Positions 35,765-49,519 of a stretch of 64,000 nt of DNA are shown here, one piece after another. Each line of letters opens with the position of its first letter. Positions within the stretch are counted from its first letter, which is position 1. The translations under genes were made by a program, and so were the position numbers. The DNA is from Vespula vulgaris (taxonomy: Eukaryota > Arthropoda > Insecta > Hymenoptera > Vespidae). The notes below the pieces were generated by a model that worked only from the letters and a program-made list of their open reading frames with translations, searched no databases and had not been told where the DNA came from. The DNA lies in assembly GCF_905475345.1 (NCBI RefSeq), contig NC_066590.1, positions 5,904,001-5,968,000 of the forward strand, read 5' to 3'.

Positions 35765-38017
35765 TGATACTCGTTTTTGTAGTTGATTTTCACGTCGACG
35801 GAAACAGGCCCTTCCGCTCTATCAACTTCGTTTCGAATTTGTCAACTACGTATAAGCATGCGCTTGTTTCGTTCTTGGTCATTTATATCTATATCAAGGT
35901 ATATCATGCGTGTTCGACCACGAAAAAAGTAGAAATATTGATAACTCATTATGTTATCGCTTCGCTTCGAAAAAGGAAATATTGCGAGGTCCGTATTGAA
36001 CTAATGACATTTTTAACAGTCGATCAACCGTACATTATGGCAATTCCGTTTCTCTACTCGTACACCATTTGAAAGAATACCGAACGACTTTAACAGAACG
36101 CATCGCCGATATAAAATTGAGAATTTCATGATAAACGAAGAAAGAATGGCAAGGGAAATCTACAAAGAAAGTGGAACGTCTTGACGATATTGCGGCATTT
36201 TCCACGTCCGGTTGTGTCATTCGAGTGTTACCTTCTATGTCCTATCTTATCCCATTCTCTCAAGAAGTCTCATCGCGCGTGAAAATTCTCTGAACGCTGT
36301 GCTGGCATATGCATTGTACGTTAGAGGGAAATTCACGCGACGACAAAGCGTCCCCGACTCATTTTCAAGAGTCCTCCATCAACGGAACTACCTTGGACCA
36401 CCAAGTGGAAACTATGCGATGTGTGTCTTCTTCTCCCAGAATCGCGATTCTTCGTTTCCGCTTTCGAAACTGAGCGACGTTGACAGAGTACAAATGTGAG
36501 TGCTCGAGACATTAGGATAACGAGACAGAGATAGAAAGAGAAATAGGGAAAGAGGGAGGGATAAAGAGAGAGAAGAGAGAGAAAGAGAGAAACGGAAAAC
36601 GAAAACGGATGGGAAATTAAGAATACAACGAGACCGAGATCTTAAGACCGATCAAACTTACAAAAGTTTCTTCCTTTCTTTTTTCGAATCTATATATAGA
36701 AAATATCGATTTTCGATCGAGCTAAGAGTATTCCTTGTAACGCGTTGGATATACGAGGAAACATCCACTTATAGGTAGATTCGGTAACATTAAGCTCCCA
36801 CGGAAGGTTTATACCGATTTAAAGGGGCTCAGTCTGGGATTAGGAACGTACATGCACCGTCTACAACTCGTTGAATTTTCCTGGCGCGGTGTTGAACCGC
36901 ACGCGGTATAAAGATCGCGAGAATAGATAAAATGAAAAAAAAAGAAAAGAAAAAAGAAGAAGAAGAAGAAGAAGAAAAAAAGGAAAGAAAGAAAGAAAAA
37001 CGTATAAAAGAGAAATAAAATGATGAAAAAAGAAAAAGGAAAAGAAACAAAAAAGAGAAAGAGAAAGAGGAAAGGAAAGAAAGCAAAACTAGATATTATT
37101 CCTTGAGTTTGTGTTCCTGTACTTTCTACCGGCTTTTCAGGAAAACTCTTTTCGCTATTTCAGCGATAAAAATGTCCGTACGGAAAGTAACAGCCGCGAG
37201 AGAGAGCATTAAAAGTACATTCAAGTGACTCCTCGAACTCGTTCGAAATTCTCGAGGAAAGGAGTACGTATCTTAAAACTACCCGAGAAAAGACGAGCGA
37301 TGTTATCGATCTCGATGTTCCATGATCGATTCGTAAATTTTCGTATATATATACATTTATTTATATAGAGTGGATCATCTCTTTCCATCTCTCGATTTTA
37401 CGAGCTCATATAATTCTCCCTCTCTATCTCTCTTATCTGCACACAACACGTACACACACACATACATACAGAGAGAGGTATACACATGGATGCACATAAA
37501 GAAGGGACAGAGGACAGCCACAAAATGCATCTCTCGTCTACGGTAAAGAGCGTGACTCTTGAAACTATTTACCGAAGAGAATCCTTTGAAAGCGACCAAT
37601 GCATTGACCTTACGAAGAAGAATCGACAATGGCTATGCTTTCGAACATATTCAAGGGATGTTTCAACGTTCGCGTGATCGATGGACTACGGCATCAAAGC
37701 CTGCATACTCCAACATTTTTCACATATATGTGTGTATAAGTCTCTACGTGTACAATACAATCGGTAGTAGCATATACGCTTAGCAATCGTCGATAAACCG
37801 ACGCTTGTTGATTCCGTAGAACTTCAAATTTGCGGCTCTCGAGGGATGCTGTAGGTAGATAGAAGAGAAAAAGAGAGAAAGAGGATGAATGAGCAATGGT
37901 AGTTCATTCTTGAATTATGTGATACAATTAAGGAGAAGATAATTCGAAAATTTGAACCAAACCTAAGGGATACGGTTCTAAGTGAGAATACACGAAGGGG
38001 GTAGACGCAAGACTGTA
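35765..38017. other. Non-coding stretch
   Basis: Contains a GA-rich tract at about 36519-36595 and a polypurine tract at 36926-37086. A + frame at 36212-36499 is open for 95 codons with mixed composition but has no recognisable domain or splice pair. Nothing else was recognised. Confidence 0.5.
36926..37086. repeat. GAA/GAAA polypurine tract
   Basis: About 160 bases almost entirely of purine on +, with a core of GAA triplets near 36956-36975. Confidence 0.88.
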
Positions 38018-38037
38018 GGGAGGGAGGGAGGTAGGGG
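38018..38037 (+). other. Potential G-quadruplex motif
   Basis: GGGAGGGAGGGAGGTAGGGG: four G-runs of at least three with loops of 1, 1 and 5. It is nearly identical to the motif at 6491-6510, but here it sits in non-repetitive sequence. Confidence 0.6.
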
Positions 38038-38414
38038 TCAAAGACAGTAACATAGAATGAACGAGATTACTAAAGGATGGTAGAATAGGGTGGCTCTGGG
38101 TGAGGAACTGTAATCCAGTTTATCAGAGCGAAGTGCATAAGATTATGCTAAACCCAAGACTAAGCTCCGTCGGATAAACGATATTGCACGTTATGTCAGC
38201 TTTTCCTACCTTCCACTCCCTATCCCTACTCCCCTATCCCTTTTTCCAGCCCACTCTTCTTCCCAACCCGTTCTTTCTTCTTCCGTCTGTATAACCAACG
38301 TTTTTGTAGAAGCGAACGAAAGAAGAAATTTTACGAGTAATCGCGGTCTCCCACGGGCATCATCTCACCATCGATGTATCTAATGATTTTCCATTATTTA
38401 ATATCCGATTTATT

Positions 38415-38462
<48 letters not shown>

Positions 38463-38466
38463 TCTC
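38415..38466. repeat. (CT)n microsatellite
   Basis: About 20 CT units flanked by TTTCTC variants. Confidence 0.94.
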
Positions 38467-39466
38467 GAAGAAATAGGAAAGCAGCGTTTAATTTGACGGG
38501 GTTATCTATATCATGAGTCGTTGCGATGAAATAATTACATCGAACGTCGTAAAGAGACTTTAGACGAAACCATGAAATGGTCTTTTATATCGTCTAAACA
38601 CTTACAAGCGAGAAATTTACGGTACTATAATTTGAACGATCTAACTCAAAGAAGGGACTTATTTTTTCGCGAGAGAAAATATAAAAGGAAAGAAGAGAGA
38701 GATCTAAATCGAAGATCATTATTTTCTCGTTCATTTTGACAAGCTGTTTAACCGTTTGAATATCAGGTAGAGCGATCGCGCTGTTCACATTTCATGTCTG
38801 TCACAAGTGCCAGAACATCGGACCGCGTTGTGCAATTGACGGGTGAGCTCGGAACTATCGATCGCAAGATTTCGGCAAGACTACGCTAAAATTTTTTTAT
38901 CGATGATACTTGACACTTTCAACCGACTAAATTTTCCATGCCACGAGCCTTCGCTAATCGCTAATCACCTTCGTCTAATGTCTTTTCGAAAATGAAGCAA
39001 GAAAGAGATTTTGTAGAAGTAAGATAAAGAAAGAAAAAAAGAGATATAAAAAAAAGAAAAAAGAAAAGGAGAAGAGTAATTGGCTTACTTTTTGTTAATC
39101 CTTTCATCGAGAATAGCTCTCGCACTAGTTAAAACGAAGTACGCCGAGTTATTTCATTATTGCGCATCGCAATAGCATAGCTGTCGCGCCGCGGCAAATT
39201 TTAATTACTTTTTGGATAAGAGGCACCAACTCTCAAAACTGTAACGCCAAGAACAAGAGCTCTCGTCAAGGACCACCGGAGAAACTTTCCTCAAAGCGTT
39301 ACTTGTTGAACTGGAGAGGCAATAAGACTTCGTTATGAAGTTCCCTGGAATATTTCCGTCTCATTGTTAGCAAAGATAAGTTCTGAAATAGGCTAAGGAC
39401 CGCGAAAAGAAGGAAAAAGGGAAGGAGAAAAGTTATGACGGGATGTCATAGGATTATCGAGCGACT

Positions 39467-39495
39467 TCTCTCTCTCTCTCTCTCTCTCTCTCTTT
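39467..39495. repeat. (CT)n microsatellite
   Basis: About 13 CT units. Confidence 0.92.
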
Positions 39496-40837
39496 GAACG
39501 CAAGATACACTTCCTAGATTTAACTAAATTTTATCGAAACTTCTGAGCGTCTCGATAATACCTTCTAACAACCTCAAAATTCCAACCTGAGTACTATACT
39601 TTCATACTACTTGACATCTACCTCTCGAGAGAGAATACTCGAACGCATCTTCAGAATACCACGTACCGAGTTTCTACCGACAAATTTCATATTCTACGAT
39701 GAAACAATCTCATTGAAAGAAATTAAAATGATCGTCGAACGATATTTATAGAGTTATAAGAAAGGAAGAAAAAAAAAGAAAGGATGAAAAAGAAAAAAGA
39801 AACTTCGATATACCTCTGCACATGGATAAATTTAAAATAAATAATAAATACACATAAAGAATTTATGAAAAACGAGAAACGAATCGATGCAACGTTATTA
39901 TCCCTTTTTCCAATCTCAAAATACTCGAGTTTCAACGTCGAATACGAAAGAAAGCAAACGAGTCTCCATGGAATTGTCGTCTGGAAGACATCGATATGCA
40001 AAGTTTCGAGTTCCGAAGTACTACTCGATTCAAATGTTTCACGGTCTTCGAAGTCTCGTGCGATTCATAAATCGGTAATGCGAATTTGAACGCGAGTAGA
40101 ATGCTTTCTCTTTCTTTCTCCTTTCTCTCTGTCGCTCTCTAGACTTTCTTTACTCGATTTTCGCTGTTGGAATGACGTGTGTATGGAGGTTGGATCTTTA
40201 AACGGATATAAGCTAGAAACTGGCAAACGTGCCTTGGTGAAGATCAAGTAGTTGGCTCGTGTCGAGCTGCGATCATCGAAGGTGGAGAGTTAAGCGAGAG
40301 AGAAAGAGGGGTTGGGAGAGAAAGAGGGAGAGAGAGATAGTTGAACGCAAAACGCGGCCGATCTCCAGTGCTTTCACACGCCCTATTTTCCGGCTGAAGC
40401 TCTGGCTCACGTACGTTTACTCTGTACCGCGAATATAGATCGCCGAGTGGAATCGAATGGTCGGCCGTCTCGATGGAAATCGAAATTTATGGTCGCACTG
40501 TCTATCCCTCTTCGGCTCTCACTGTTCACAGAATTCAAGGATGCGCATATCGAACCACAAAAATCCTATCGAAGAGCGTCTCGAATGCGAGAGCTTTTTC
40601 TCCTTTTTTTTTCCCCCACGATTCGAAACAATACAAAGAGAATAGTGATACTGTTAAACATTACATATTCACATGGAGAATTTTCGCATCAAAGACGAGT
40701 GACGATCGTATAAATGCTAACCGGTTTAATACGTTTCTCCATCATTCGCGATTCCTATTATTCTGGTATTCGAACTCGTAATCGCAGAAACTAAGAGCAT
40801 CAATTACGGACAGATTCGTACGCTCGCCTATTCGTAA

Positions 40838-40882
40838 ATGTATTTACATATATATATTAATATATATGTAAATACATATATA

Positions 40883-40933
<51 letters not shown>
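40838..40933. repeat. AT-rich inverted repeat leading into (AT)n
   Basis: The first 40 bases form a near-perfect inverted repeat: outer arms ATGTATTTAC (40838-40847) and GTAAATACAT (40868-40877), with an AT/TTAA centre offset by one unit. An (AT)n array to 40933 follows. Confidence 0.88.
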
Positions 40934-40937
<4 letters not shown>

Positions 40938-43900
40938 GAAATATATGTGATACGAAATCGTTGAAAATTCACGACGATTATTCGAACGTGGATAGGATTA
41001 TAAAACACGACAAGAGAAACGATCTGTGTTCGGAGACGACGAATGGATAAGAATTTTTTTATTAATTTAATAATCTCATACTCGATTTTTTCTTGTCCAT
41101 TCCAAGAAAAAGAGATACTTATCAAAAGAATAATATACCTATGTAGTATCTTCGTGCACGTTTGCGACGATTATGCGCCTAAGCGAGCACGTAATTAGTT
41201 CGTCGGTAGAGTACCGGAAGGAAGCTCGAAGGAAGATCATTAGCCGCACTTAATGCGCCGAAACAACTACTTTCGGAAGTGCCATTAATTTCGGGAAGCG
41301 CACGATCTTCTTCGGTGCGCTCTCCCTCTCTCTCTCTTTCACGCGTATCAACGGGCGCGAACAAGAATGCCAGGATTGTATATTATGGGACACGAAACGA
41401 ACGTTTCGAAATGCGCAATGAAAACGAGAAAGAGAGAGAGAGAGAGAGAGGAAACGACAATACGAGGTATAGATTCTACTCGCTGTAACGCACAGCAAAG
41501 ATTTCATTACAGATATGAGAAAATGAGACTGACATTGCAACACAATGGCAATAACAGTGGCCAATCTATCCATCTCTCTCTCTTTTCTTCTTTTAAGTAC
41601 TTACTTTAAGTAGAAATTCGAGCATGTAAAAGCTCACCTATTTTACTTCCGTTAATGTCCGTTCGAAAAAGAAAGCGTCGACTTAAACGATGGCCATTGA
41701 TAAACCCAGGTTTAAATCCCAATGGAATTAAATTAGAATTATTTCTAAGTTAATTTTTCGAACGAACTGTGTGATTACAACGACACGAATTTTAGTTTCT
41801 TTTTATCAAACGAGTAAATAAATACGTATGCCTCTATCACTTTATCTCTGTTATTATAATACGTAATAGTCGTCGATCATTCTTATAAGCTATCTTTGGG
41901 ACATTACGTTGGTAATACGCCCCTAAAATGAAATACGCGATCGAACTTCCATAATTCGAAATATCTGGAACGTCAAGGTAAAGTTTTGTTATCGAAAGAG
42001 TTTTCCGAGTTAGACAGCCGTGGAAAAAAGTAGTATGTAACATTTACGTAACATATAAAATGTATTTTACATATCGTTTCCAAAGTTTCGAGACACATAA
42101 AGAAAAAAGAGGAAGGAAAAAAAACAGTAAAAGAAAGGAAAAGAAAAGAAGAGAAAAGAGGAGGAAAGAAAAGAATAGAAAAAAATTTCGAATTTTTCTT
42201 CGTCCTATGAAAAAGTTCGAGCACAGAAATACGTTATAACTACTTGTCAAAAAATTGTCACGACTGTAAGTTCGATCGAACTATACTTGTATCGTATAAT
42301 ACTTACTGCGATCTTTCTTCTAAAAAAAAAGCCATTATAACACAGAGAGACAGAGAGAAAGAGCGAAAGAGAGAGAGAAAAATGTATACAATTTGTCACG
42401 CGATATTCTCCATTCCGTATATTTTTACACAAGAGCAGGTACGTTGTAACATCGTTTCAAGAGACGCAATCATACTGGCACGTTGAACTATCGATCTATC
42501 CGCGTACCGATCAACGATAATTCATGTTAAAAAAGCATTTTATTAAGGCCGAGCAAGTTTAAAACACTCCGTGTTCGTGTGATACGTTAAACAGCAAAGT
42601 AGGTTAATGTAAAAAGTAGGTAATTGGGTATCGATAAACGAATAATTATCCGACGCGACTTAAATTCAAACAATGTCGCGTCGATCTTTATTGCGTTTAG
42701 ACATACACCTGCAAAAAGTTCTGGATCAATTTTGAACTCTCTCTTTCTCATTTTTCTTTATAATCGACAACGCGCATCAAGTGGTTACGCGTACGGTAAC
42801 AACGGTAAGAACGTATATAAAAGGTAACCAGCTCGTTAACTTTCTCAAGTAAAGAAGCACGCTTTCACGCGCGAGATTCGTTCCGATGCGAGTCACGTTA
42901 GTTTATGCGATTATGTTTGCTCTTCCTAACGGACGTCGAACTCTAAAACACGGTTAAAACACGTAACATAGCCGATGCGATGACCGATTCGATCTAGAAG
43001 AAACGATCGATGGGATTCCTATTCTTTTCCTGATCAATAGAAAATGAAATCTTCGATTATGAAACGAATGATGTATACCGATGTAGATAGTATCCATGTA
43101 AGTACTTGTCCTAGGTTAAATGACCGATATGAATTTCGTGGAATCGTTTAAACGGCTTCTTGCATTTAAATGAACTTTCTTCTTAGAAGGAATAAAACGA
43201 AGTTACGTGACGAGTTATATGTTCCGCGTAACATAGTCTAATGTTAATCATCCTTTTCCATGTAATAATACTTGATCGAATAACTTCGATTTCGATTTTC
43301 TCTTTTCCCAATATATATTCTCGAACGTACCTAACTATGAAATAAAAGTTTGATGGATGTTACGATGGACGTAGTAGTGGTGATCGATGCTCCAAGAGAA
43401 TTGCCAATTTTAATCAACGATCTAGCTAACGAAACGGCGTTCGCTCGACGTCAGTGAACATCGTTGGTTCGACTAACTCCGATGGCTGCTTCTGACACAA
43501 ATTCGAATGCTTTATAAGCCGTGCGCGTTGTATGTCTATTCGACACGCCCAAATACACGTGTTGGATGTGCAAATGTGCACGCTTCCACGTACGACGCCC
43601 GATGCGTATATACAAACGTGCGACGTTCCATGTTCAGCCAAGCGTAGAACGAGAGTTAAGCTTCGTTAAAGACTACCCTCTCTCGATCGATAAAAAATAT
43701 TGATTCTCGTAGGACATGTTGACTAGAGTTACTCTTTTTGAACGTGTCTGTGTGTCTATATTATATATATATATAAAATATTATAGAAATAAAGAGTTAT
43801 ATGGTTCGATGAAAGCTCGTTAATGTTCCTACTCTTTCTTTCTCACGTCACATCAAATTACACGCGTCTTTTAATCTGAAATTCCACCAAGAGACAATAA

Positions 43901-45731
43901 CCGACCTGAATGGCTATTAAATGACATTTTATCTTTTTCTTTTTTTTTTCTTTCTCGTCCGAGGGAGAGATTACAGAGAGTTCGTATAAAATCGTTAACG
44001 AGTCGCATTAGTCGCTCCGGTGACCCTAAATATTATACGTTTAAATAAAACGGAAGGTAGTACCAATCACGAACGATTTAAGCTACTTTAACGTTGCACT
44101 TTTTCTCGTTATTTCAACCTCTAACAAATTAAATCACCGTAAAAATGGAAGTAATCGTAAGAAAGGTACACGAAATTAATGTGAAATCTCGGGTAGTCTT
44201 GAGCAAGAAAGGGCAAAAAGAAAAACAAAGAAAAACAAAGAAGAAAAGATAAAGATAAAGACAATTTGAAAGAAGTTCAATACGCGTTATTGAAAAGCCG
44301 ATATTGTTACTATCATCGATCAATTCTTTCGGGAACAGCTTGCCATTTAATCCTTTGTTCCAAGAAAATCTCTAAAGGCGACGACTATCACTTCGTTAAA
44401 ACGAACCGTTCAATTTTGTGATAGCTTGAGGTTCTCGGGAATATTGCGATGAAATTCGCCGTCTCTATCTTTTCCTCGTTTTCGGAAAAGAATTTCTTTT
44501 TTCTTTCTTTTTTTTTCTTTTCTCTCTCTCCTTTTTTTTTAAAGAAAGCTGATGAAAAACGCTGTGGTCAGTTCCTCTCGTCGATACGAGGAAAATTGGG
44601 ACGAGCGATTGAATCGGGAACGTGCCGGGGTAAAACTCAATCTACCCTTCGGTGGAAACTCGAAAAGGAGGACGAAGTCTCTCCTCCGTTGAGGAACTTC
44701 GACGACGTCGAACGTCATCGTTAGGATAGTTGGCGAAAACAAACGTAGTAGTAAGAAGAGAGAAGTTCGATATATCATCGTCTCGACGGAACTTTCGATT
44801 TCGCTGAGGTACGGGAAACTCGAAAGCTATCGAGGATCGTTATACCTACCATGTTTAATCCCCTTCCTCGAGAGAGAGCTTACACGAATAAACCACCTTG
44901 AAAGGGATATAACGAAGGCGGCGAAGAAAACATACGACGTAGAGAGACGACGACGTAGCGAACGAATAGGGGAATTCCTACGAGAATTCCGTTTTAAAAT
45001 GTAAGCGGCCTTACTTTTCCGACGTTCGCGAAATAATCCAACCTTTCTATCTTTCAGCACGGTTTTAAAGGAGAAACTACGATATCTCTGAACGAACGAA
45101 AAGGATAAAAAAAAAGCAAAAGAAAAAGAGCGTCGTATTCTTTTTTTTACATTATTTCGACGACGTTACAAATTGGAAAATGTAAGCATTAAGTGTAATA
45201 ATATTAATAATAAAGTTAATAAAAATCTTTTAGATCGTTTCGATTCGATATTATATAATTCAAACTTTTAATATTACCCGACGTTATTCACGAGTCCATT
45301 ATTATTACGAGCCGATTAATATTACGTACCGATAATAATACGTTCGTGTTAAAGAGAATACGCGATAAACAGTTTGCTTTTCCATTTTATTGCTAAACAC
45401 GTACTAATCCGAAATCAAACTTAGTACGAAAGAGTAGCGATAAAGCGAATAAATAGCGATCGAGCAATTCCGATTGAGAAAATCGAATTCTCTAATAACG
45501 AGTAAACGATATAATGAAAAAAGTAGGTAAGCATGCATCGTTTCTAACGTCGATTGGAACGTCGATCTATCTCCTATAAGGACCATTAAGGATAACCCCA
45601 AATTTATGTTATAATCAGGGTAATCCGACACACTCCATTAACCGAGCTCTCGTATTAATTGCTTTATCCGGATGTAAACGCGAAGTGGTAACGGAAGACC
45701 ACTCCTGCGAGAACACGATAAACACTTGGAA
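40934..45731. other. Non-coding stretch
   Basis: Contains a GA array (41426-41452), a small hairpin at 41694-41725, an A/G-rich tract at 42096-42180 and an AT run at 43760-43775. Overlapping frames at 44449-44778 and 43426-43703 lack support. No RNA gene was seen. Confidence 0.55.
41426..41452. repeat. (GA)n microsatellite
   Basis: About 11 GA units. Confidence 0.9.
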
Positions 45732-45811
45732 AGCAGCACCAGGAGCAGCAACAGTAACAGCAGCAACAGTAACAGCAGCAACGGCAGCAGCAACAGCAAC
45801 GACAGCAGCAG
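45732..45811. repeat. CAG/CAA (opa-like) trinucleotide repeat
   Basis: About 26 triplets of the CAG, CAA, ACA and GCA kind. The glutamine frame is broken by TAA codons within AACAGTAACAGC words. The open frame (45685-45939) instead reads Ala/Thr. Because the Gln frame is interrupted this is more likely a non-coding trinucleotide repeat than an exon. Confidence 0.85.
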
Positions 45812-46024
45812 TCTGGCTTACGATAATGATATTTTATCGAGCGAACACGGTGATTATCGATTCCACGTATGCTCTTCGACTCTATCTCACCGCTAACAAA
45901 TATCTATCTCATCGCATCGGTTCGTTCGCGGCTACGTAAGTAGAAATTCCACGGAGAAATCTGGGACAAATTTATCGTACATCGAAATCGCGTGACGTTC
46001 TACCATAATAAAGGAAATATTTGA

Positions 46025-46082
46025 ATGACTGACTCACTGACTGACTGACTAACTGCCTAGCTGGTTGGCTGACCGATTGGTC
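46025..46082. repeat. Degenerate ACTG tetranucleotide tract
   Basis: Four or five clean ACTG units, then diverged CTGG/TTGG/CCGA units. It looks like a decaying tetranucleotide array. Confidence 0.7.
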
Positions 46083-47033
46083 GGCTAGATTCTGTCTCAT
46101 CGAGTTTCCGATCGAGATGCGCGTGTAATCGTTTGGACAGCTCACCACTATAAACCACAGTTTCAACGTTTGTCGCGTTCGATAGTTCTATTAACTCGTT
46201 ACATCTACCATTTCATATAACACGCAGATGATCGGGAATCATACGTGAATAACCGGACGATTCGGCAATTTTCCTATTAACTATTTCAAAGACATGGAAT
46301 AAACGAAAAAGTCTAAACTAATAAAATACATGTTCGAGTATTGATGGAACGATCGTAAGATGGAAACTCGTACGAATTTTCTATGTTCTCGTAACGACGA
46401 TCTGACAGCGCATGACTGATCCACGTGTAAGAACGAGAACGAAACCTACTCGGAGTTTCGCGTGGGATAAGTAAAAGAAAATAAAAAAATAAACAACAAA
46501 AAGGAAAATGTACTAAATCGACTTATTTCCGTGGTAGAAAAAGACGAAATTGAGAAAATAAAGGAACAGTCCTACACCATACCAGAAACAAAAATAGTAA
46601 AAGAAGTGCCGTCGATTTTGTAGTTCGAAACACGAAAGGAGAGACTGTACCACCACGTTTTACGACCAATCTTCTGAAACAATAAAATCAGGAAGAAGCG
46701 AGAGAGGTAGAAAGAGAAAGAGACAGAGGGCCATAGAGAAATCGTCTTACGTTCTTCCATAGATAATTCAACGAGTCTTTGGATGGCTAGACGAGGAGCA
46801 TGAGTTTCTCTTGTTTCTCTTTCTTTTCTATTTCATTCTTTCTCGCTTTTTTGAAAAACTATCGAGAAACGGTGCGAAATAAAATTTTCGTTGGAATGCC
46901 GCAGAGATAGTAATTCTCCGACGAACGAGCTACGCCGTTTGAAAACGATTCGACTCCGACGCCCCTTTCCTTCTCTCTCGATCTCATTTCCTATGCGAGC
47001 CAGTGGGTTCTCCTAGAAATTGATATGCGGAGA

Positions 47034-47093
47034 ATGAAAGAGAGAGAGAGAGAGAGAGAGAAGAATAAAGAGGGAGAAAGAGGAAGAGAGAGC
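47034..47093. repeat. (GA)n polypurine tract
   Basis: About 12 GA units followed by GAAG, GGGA and GAAA variants. Confidence 0.92.
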
Positions 47094-48439
47094 ACCTTTT
47101 AACCGTGTGCCATTCCCTCTCTTCCTACCCTCTTCATACTACTTCTCCACAGTCATCGAATCGTAATTCTCGACACGATGGAATCGACACGCTCTCGAAT
47201 AATTTATGTACATATACATATAGAGACAAGAAGATATCTCTCGAAGCTAATAGTATACGTAGACGTTTAAAGAGCAACGATTACGATAAAACTGCTCGTA
47301 AAGACGAACGATCACCGCTCGATATCAGTGAGAAACATAGTCGTATTTCTGTTTTACTGGTTCGCGATTATTGGTAATCGATGATGGCCGTCTTTTAATT
47401 CGTTGGATTCTGCGCAGAAAACAAATCCAAAGAGAACTTGCCGTTAAAAAGGAGAGAAAAATGGGGGGAAAAAAAAGACAAATAATAAAAAAAATAAACG
47501 TTATTATGATCGAACAACGAACGATAAACCTTGAAGGAATAACGCTCGAAAGAGCGTTATGGTTTTTTTTATACCGTGCAAATCCTCGAGCACGTGACTA
47601 AGTCCCACATCTTGCTGGAATACGGAATTGCAGTCAAAAATTATGTCGTACCTGAAACAAAAAGAATAATTTTTCTTTTTAATCTACTTACTCGAACGTT
47701 CTTCATCGTACTCTTATTACGATTAAATATATCATGAACGTTTCAATAATGAAACAACGATTGAGTTTTTTCTTTTTAACTATAAACTACGTATTCGCGA
47801 TAAAAAATTTTTTAAAACCCAATATTTTTTTTAAATCGTGAAATATTAATATCCTACTAATCGTAGATCTCTTTTATGTCGAAGAAGTCGGATCCCTCGA
47901 AAGAGCAAAATCAGCGGTCAGTTTATTTCGATCTCGAAGGGTCTGTTATAGACAGGAAGGAATACATACATTCAAAATGAGAACGAATTATGACGGATCG
48001 TCCAACTTTTTGACGCGAACAAAATTGCTTTTTCCGAATTATGTTTTTAAAAAGAAAATGACGAAAGACATCAGTTTCACTTATAAACTTTCCCAGAGAA
48101 GTTTTAAATTATCAACAAAAATACAGTAGTTAATAATATATGCATTAAGCAATCGTTATAGATCAAAATCTTCGAGGATCGTGTTCTATCATTTGTAGCA
48201 TGTTTGATATTAGAAACTAAAAATAGTTTTATACTAATTACTACTACTACGTATATGTGTATGTCTGCGCAAATGTGCATGTATTCCCCGTGGAGAACGG
48301 AAATAAATCTCACTTAATTTCCTATTGGCTACATTCCAGAAAGTAGCATGAAAGAAATAACGTTTAAAAGTATCGGGAAAAATTATCGGCAACAATGAAT
48401 CCGCGTTCCTCGACTCTTCTTTTTCCTTTCTTTCTTTAT

Positions 48440-48440
<1 letters not shown>

Positions 48441-48479
<39 letters not shown>
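48441..48479. repeat. (AT)n microsatellite
   Basis: About 19 uninterrupted AT units. Confidence 0.95.
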
Positions 48480-48483
<4 letters not shown>

Positions 48484-49453
48484 TTCATAAAAGAAAAAAG
48501 AAGAAGTAAAGGAATGAATCGCTCTACCAAGACGCAAAGCAAAAATTTACGATCTTCCTAGTTACAGATTGCCTACGATAATAGTGTGGACTATAAAAAA
48601 AACTTTTCGGTAAGCGGAAGCATAATAGCGTAAGATGTGATCTATCAAGGACCGGACGACATCGTCCTATTTCTCTTCTACCAACTCTGCTTCTCTTTCG
48701 TAAAGAGTACTATAGAGAAAGAAATGAAATTAACGACAGAGAATAGATAAGACTCTATTACATATCTCCCACCTTCTCTCTCTCTCTTTTTTAAGAGAAC
48801 CATAAAAGAAGCGTAAATTCTAAAAACCGTCGAATCTTTAATAAGATTCTATCAAGCTATGATAAAAAATGAAACGTTCCCTTCGCAAATATCGAAATTG
48901 CGAGAACATCGATGAATCTCGAAAAAAATTTACCGAGACGAAATGATAGAAAACCTTCCTTTACTATCGTAAGAATTTGATATCTGTATGATATATATAT
49001 ACATAGAAACGATTTTTACGATCGATACTAAGGAAAGAAGAAACTACAGTAGAAGAGGCGAATGTAAATCGATGTCGTAGGGAGCATACGCGTCTAAAAT
49101 TCGATTTACGAATTTATCCTACAAAAATATGCTCGACACCCTTTTACTACGAAGAGGGTGAGTGGGTAGCATGTTGAAGAGGGGTATCGCTATATTTTCT
49201 TCTTCTTTCTTTTCTTTTCTTTTCTTTTTTTTTGTTTCCATCTGGCATCTGCAAAATGGATGATCTACTTACGTATATATCGGCTAACTTTATCATGATT
49301 TACGCATCACTTTAGGCCACACAGGGTAATCGTATGACGCACGAGCATCAGGCTTTCTCCGCTATTGTCGAGAAACGAAGAGGGTGGGACGCGTAAGGCA
49401 CGTACACAAACGCGTCCAGAATTTTTTATCGTTTTTCCCTTCTCTTCCTGTAT

Positions 49454-49462
49454 CTTTCTCTC

Positions 49463-49508
<46 letters not shown>

Positions 49509-49519
49509 CTCTATCTCTC
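49454..49519. repeat. CT microsatellite
   Basis: (CT)n of about 15 clean units within a longer TCTTTCT context. It causes overlapping artefact frames on both strands. Confidence 0.92.

Larger units (their letters stand above)
38038..40837. other. Non-coding stretch with possible conserved islands
   Basis: Contains CT arrays at 38415-38466 and 39467-39495. Two non-repetitive islands (38088-38215 and 39165-39390) lack simple repeats. The frames at 40447-40781 overlap each other in all three phases and are not supported. Confidence 0.45.

Noticed and set aside
45685..45939. Possible polyglutamine (opa) exon
   Set aside because: The CAG/CAA frame is broken by TAA codons. The open phase reads Ala/Thr without exon signals.
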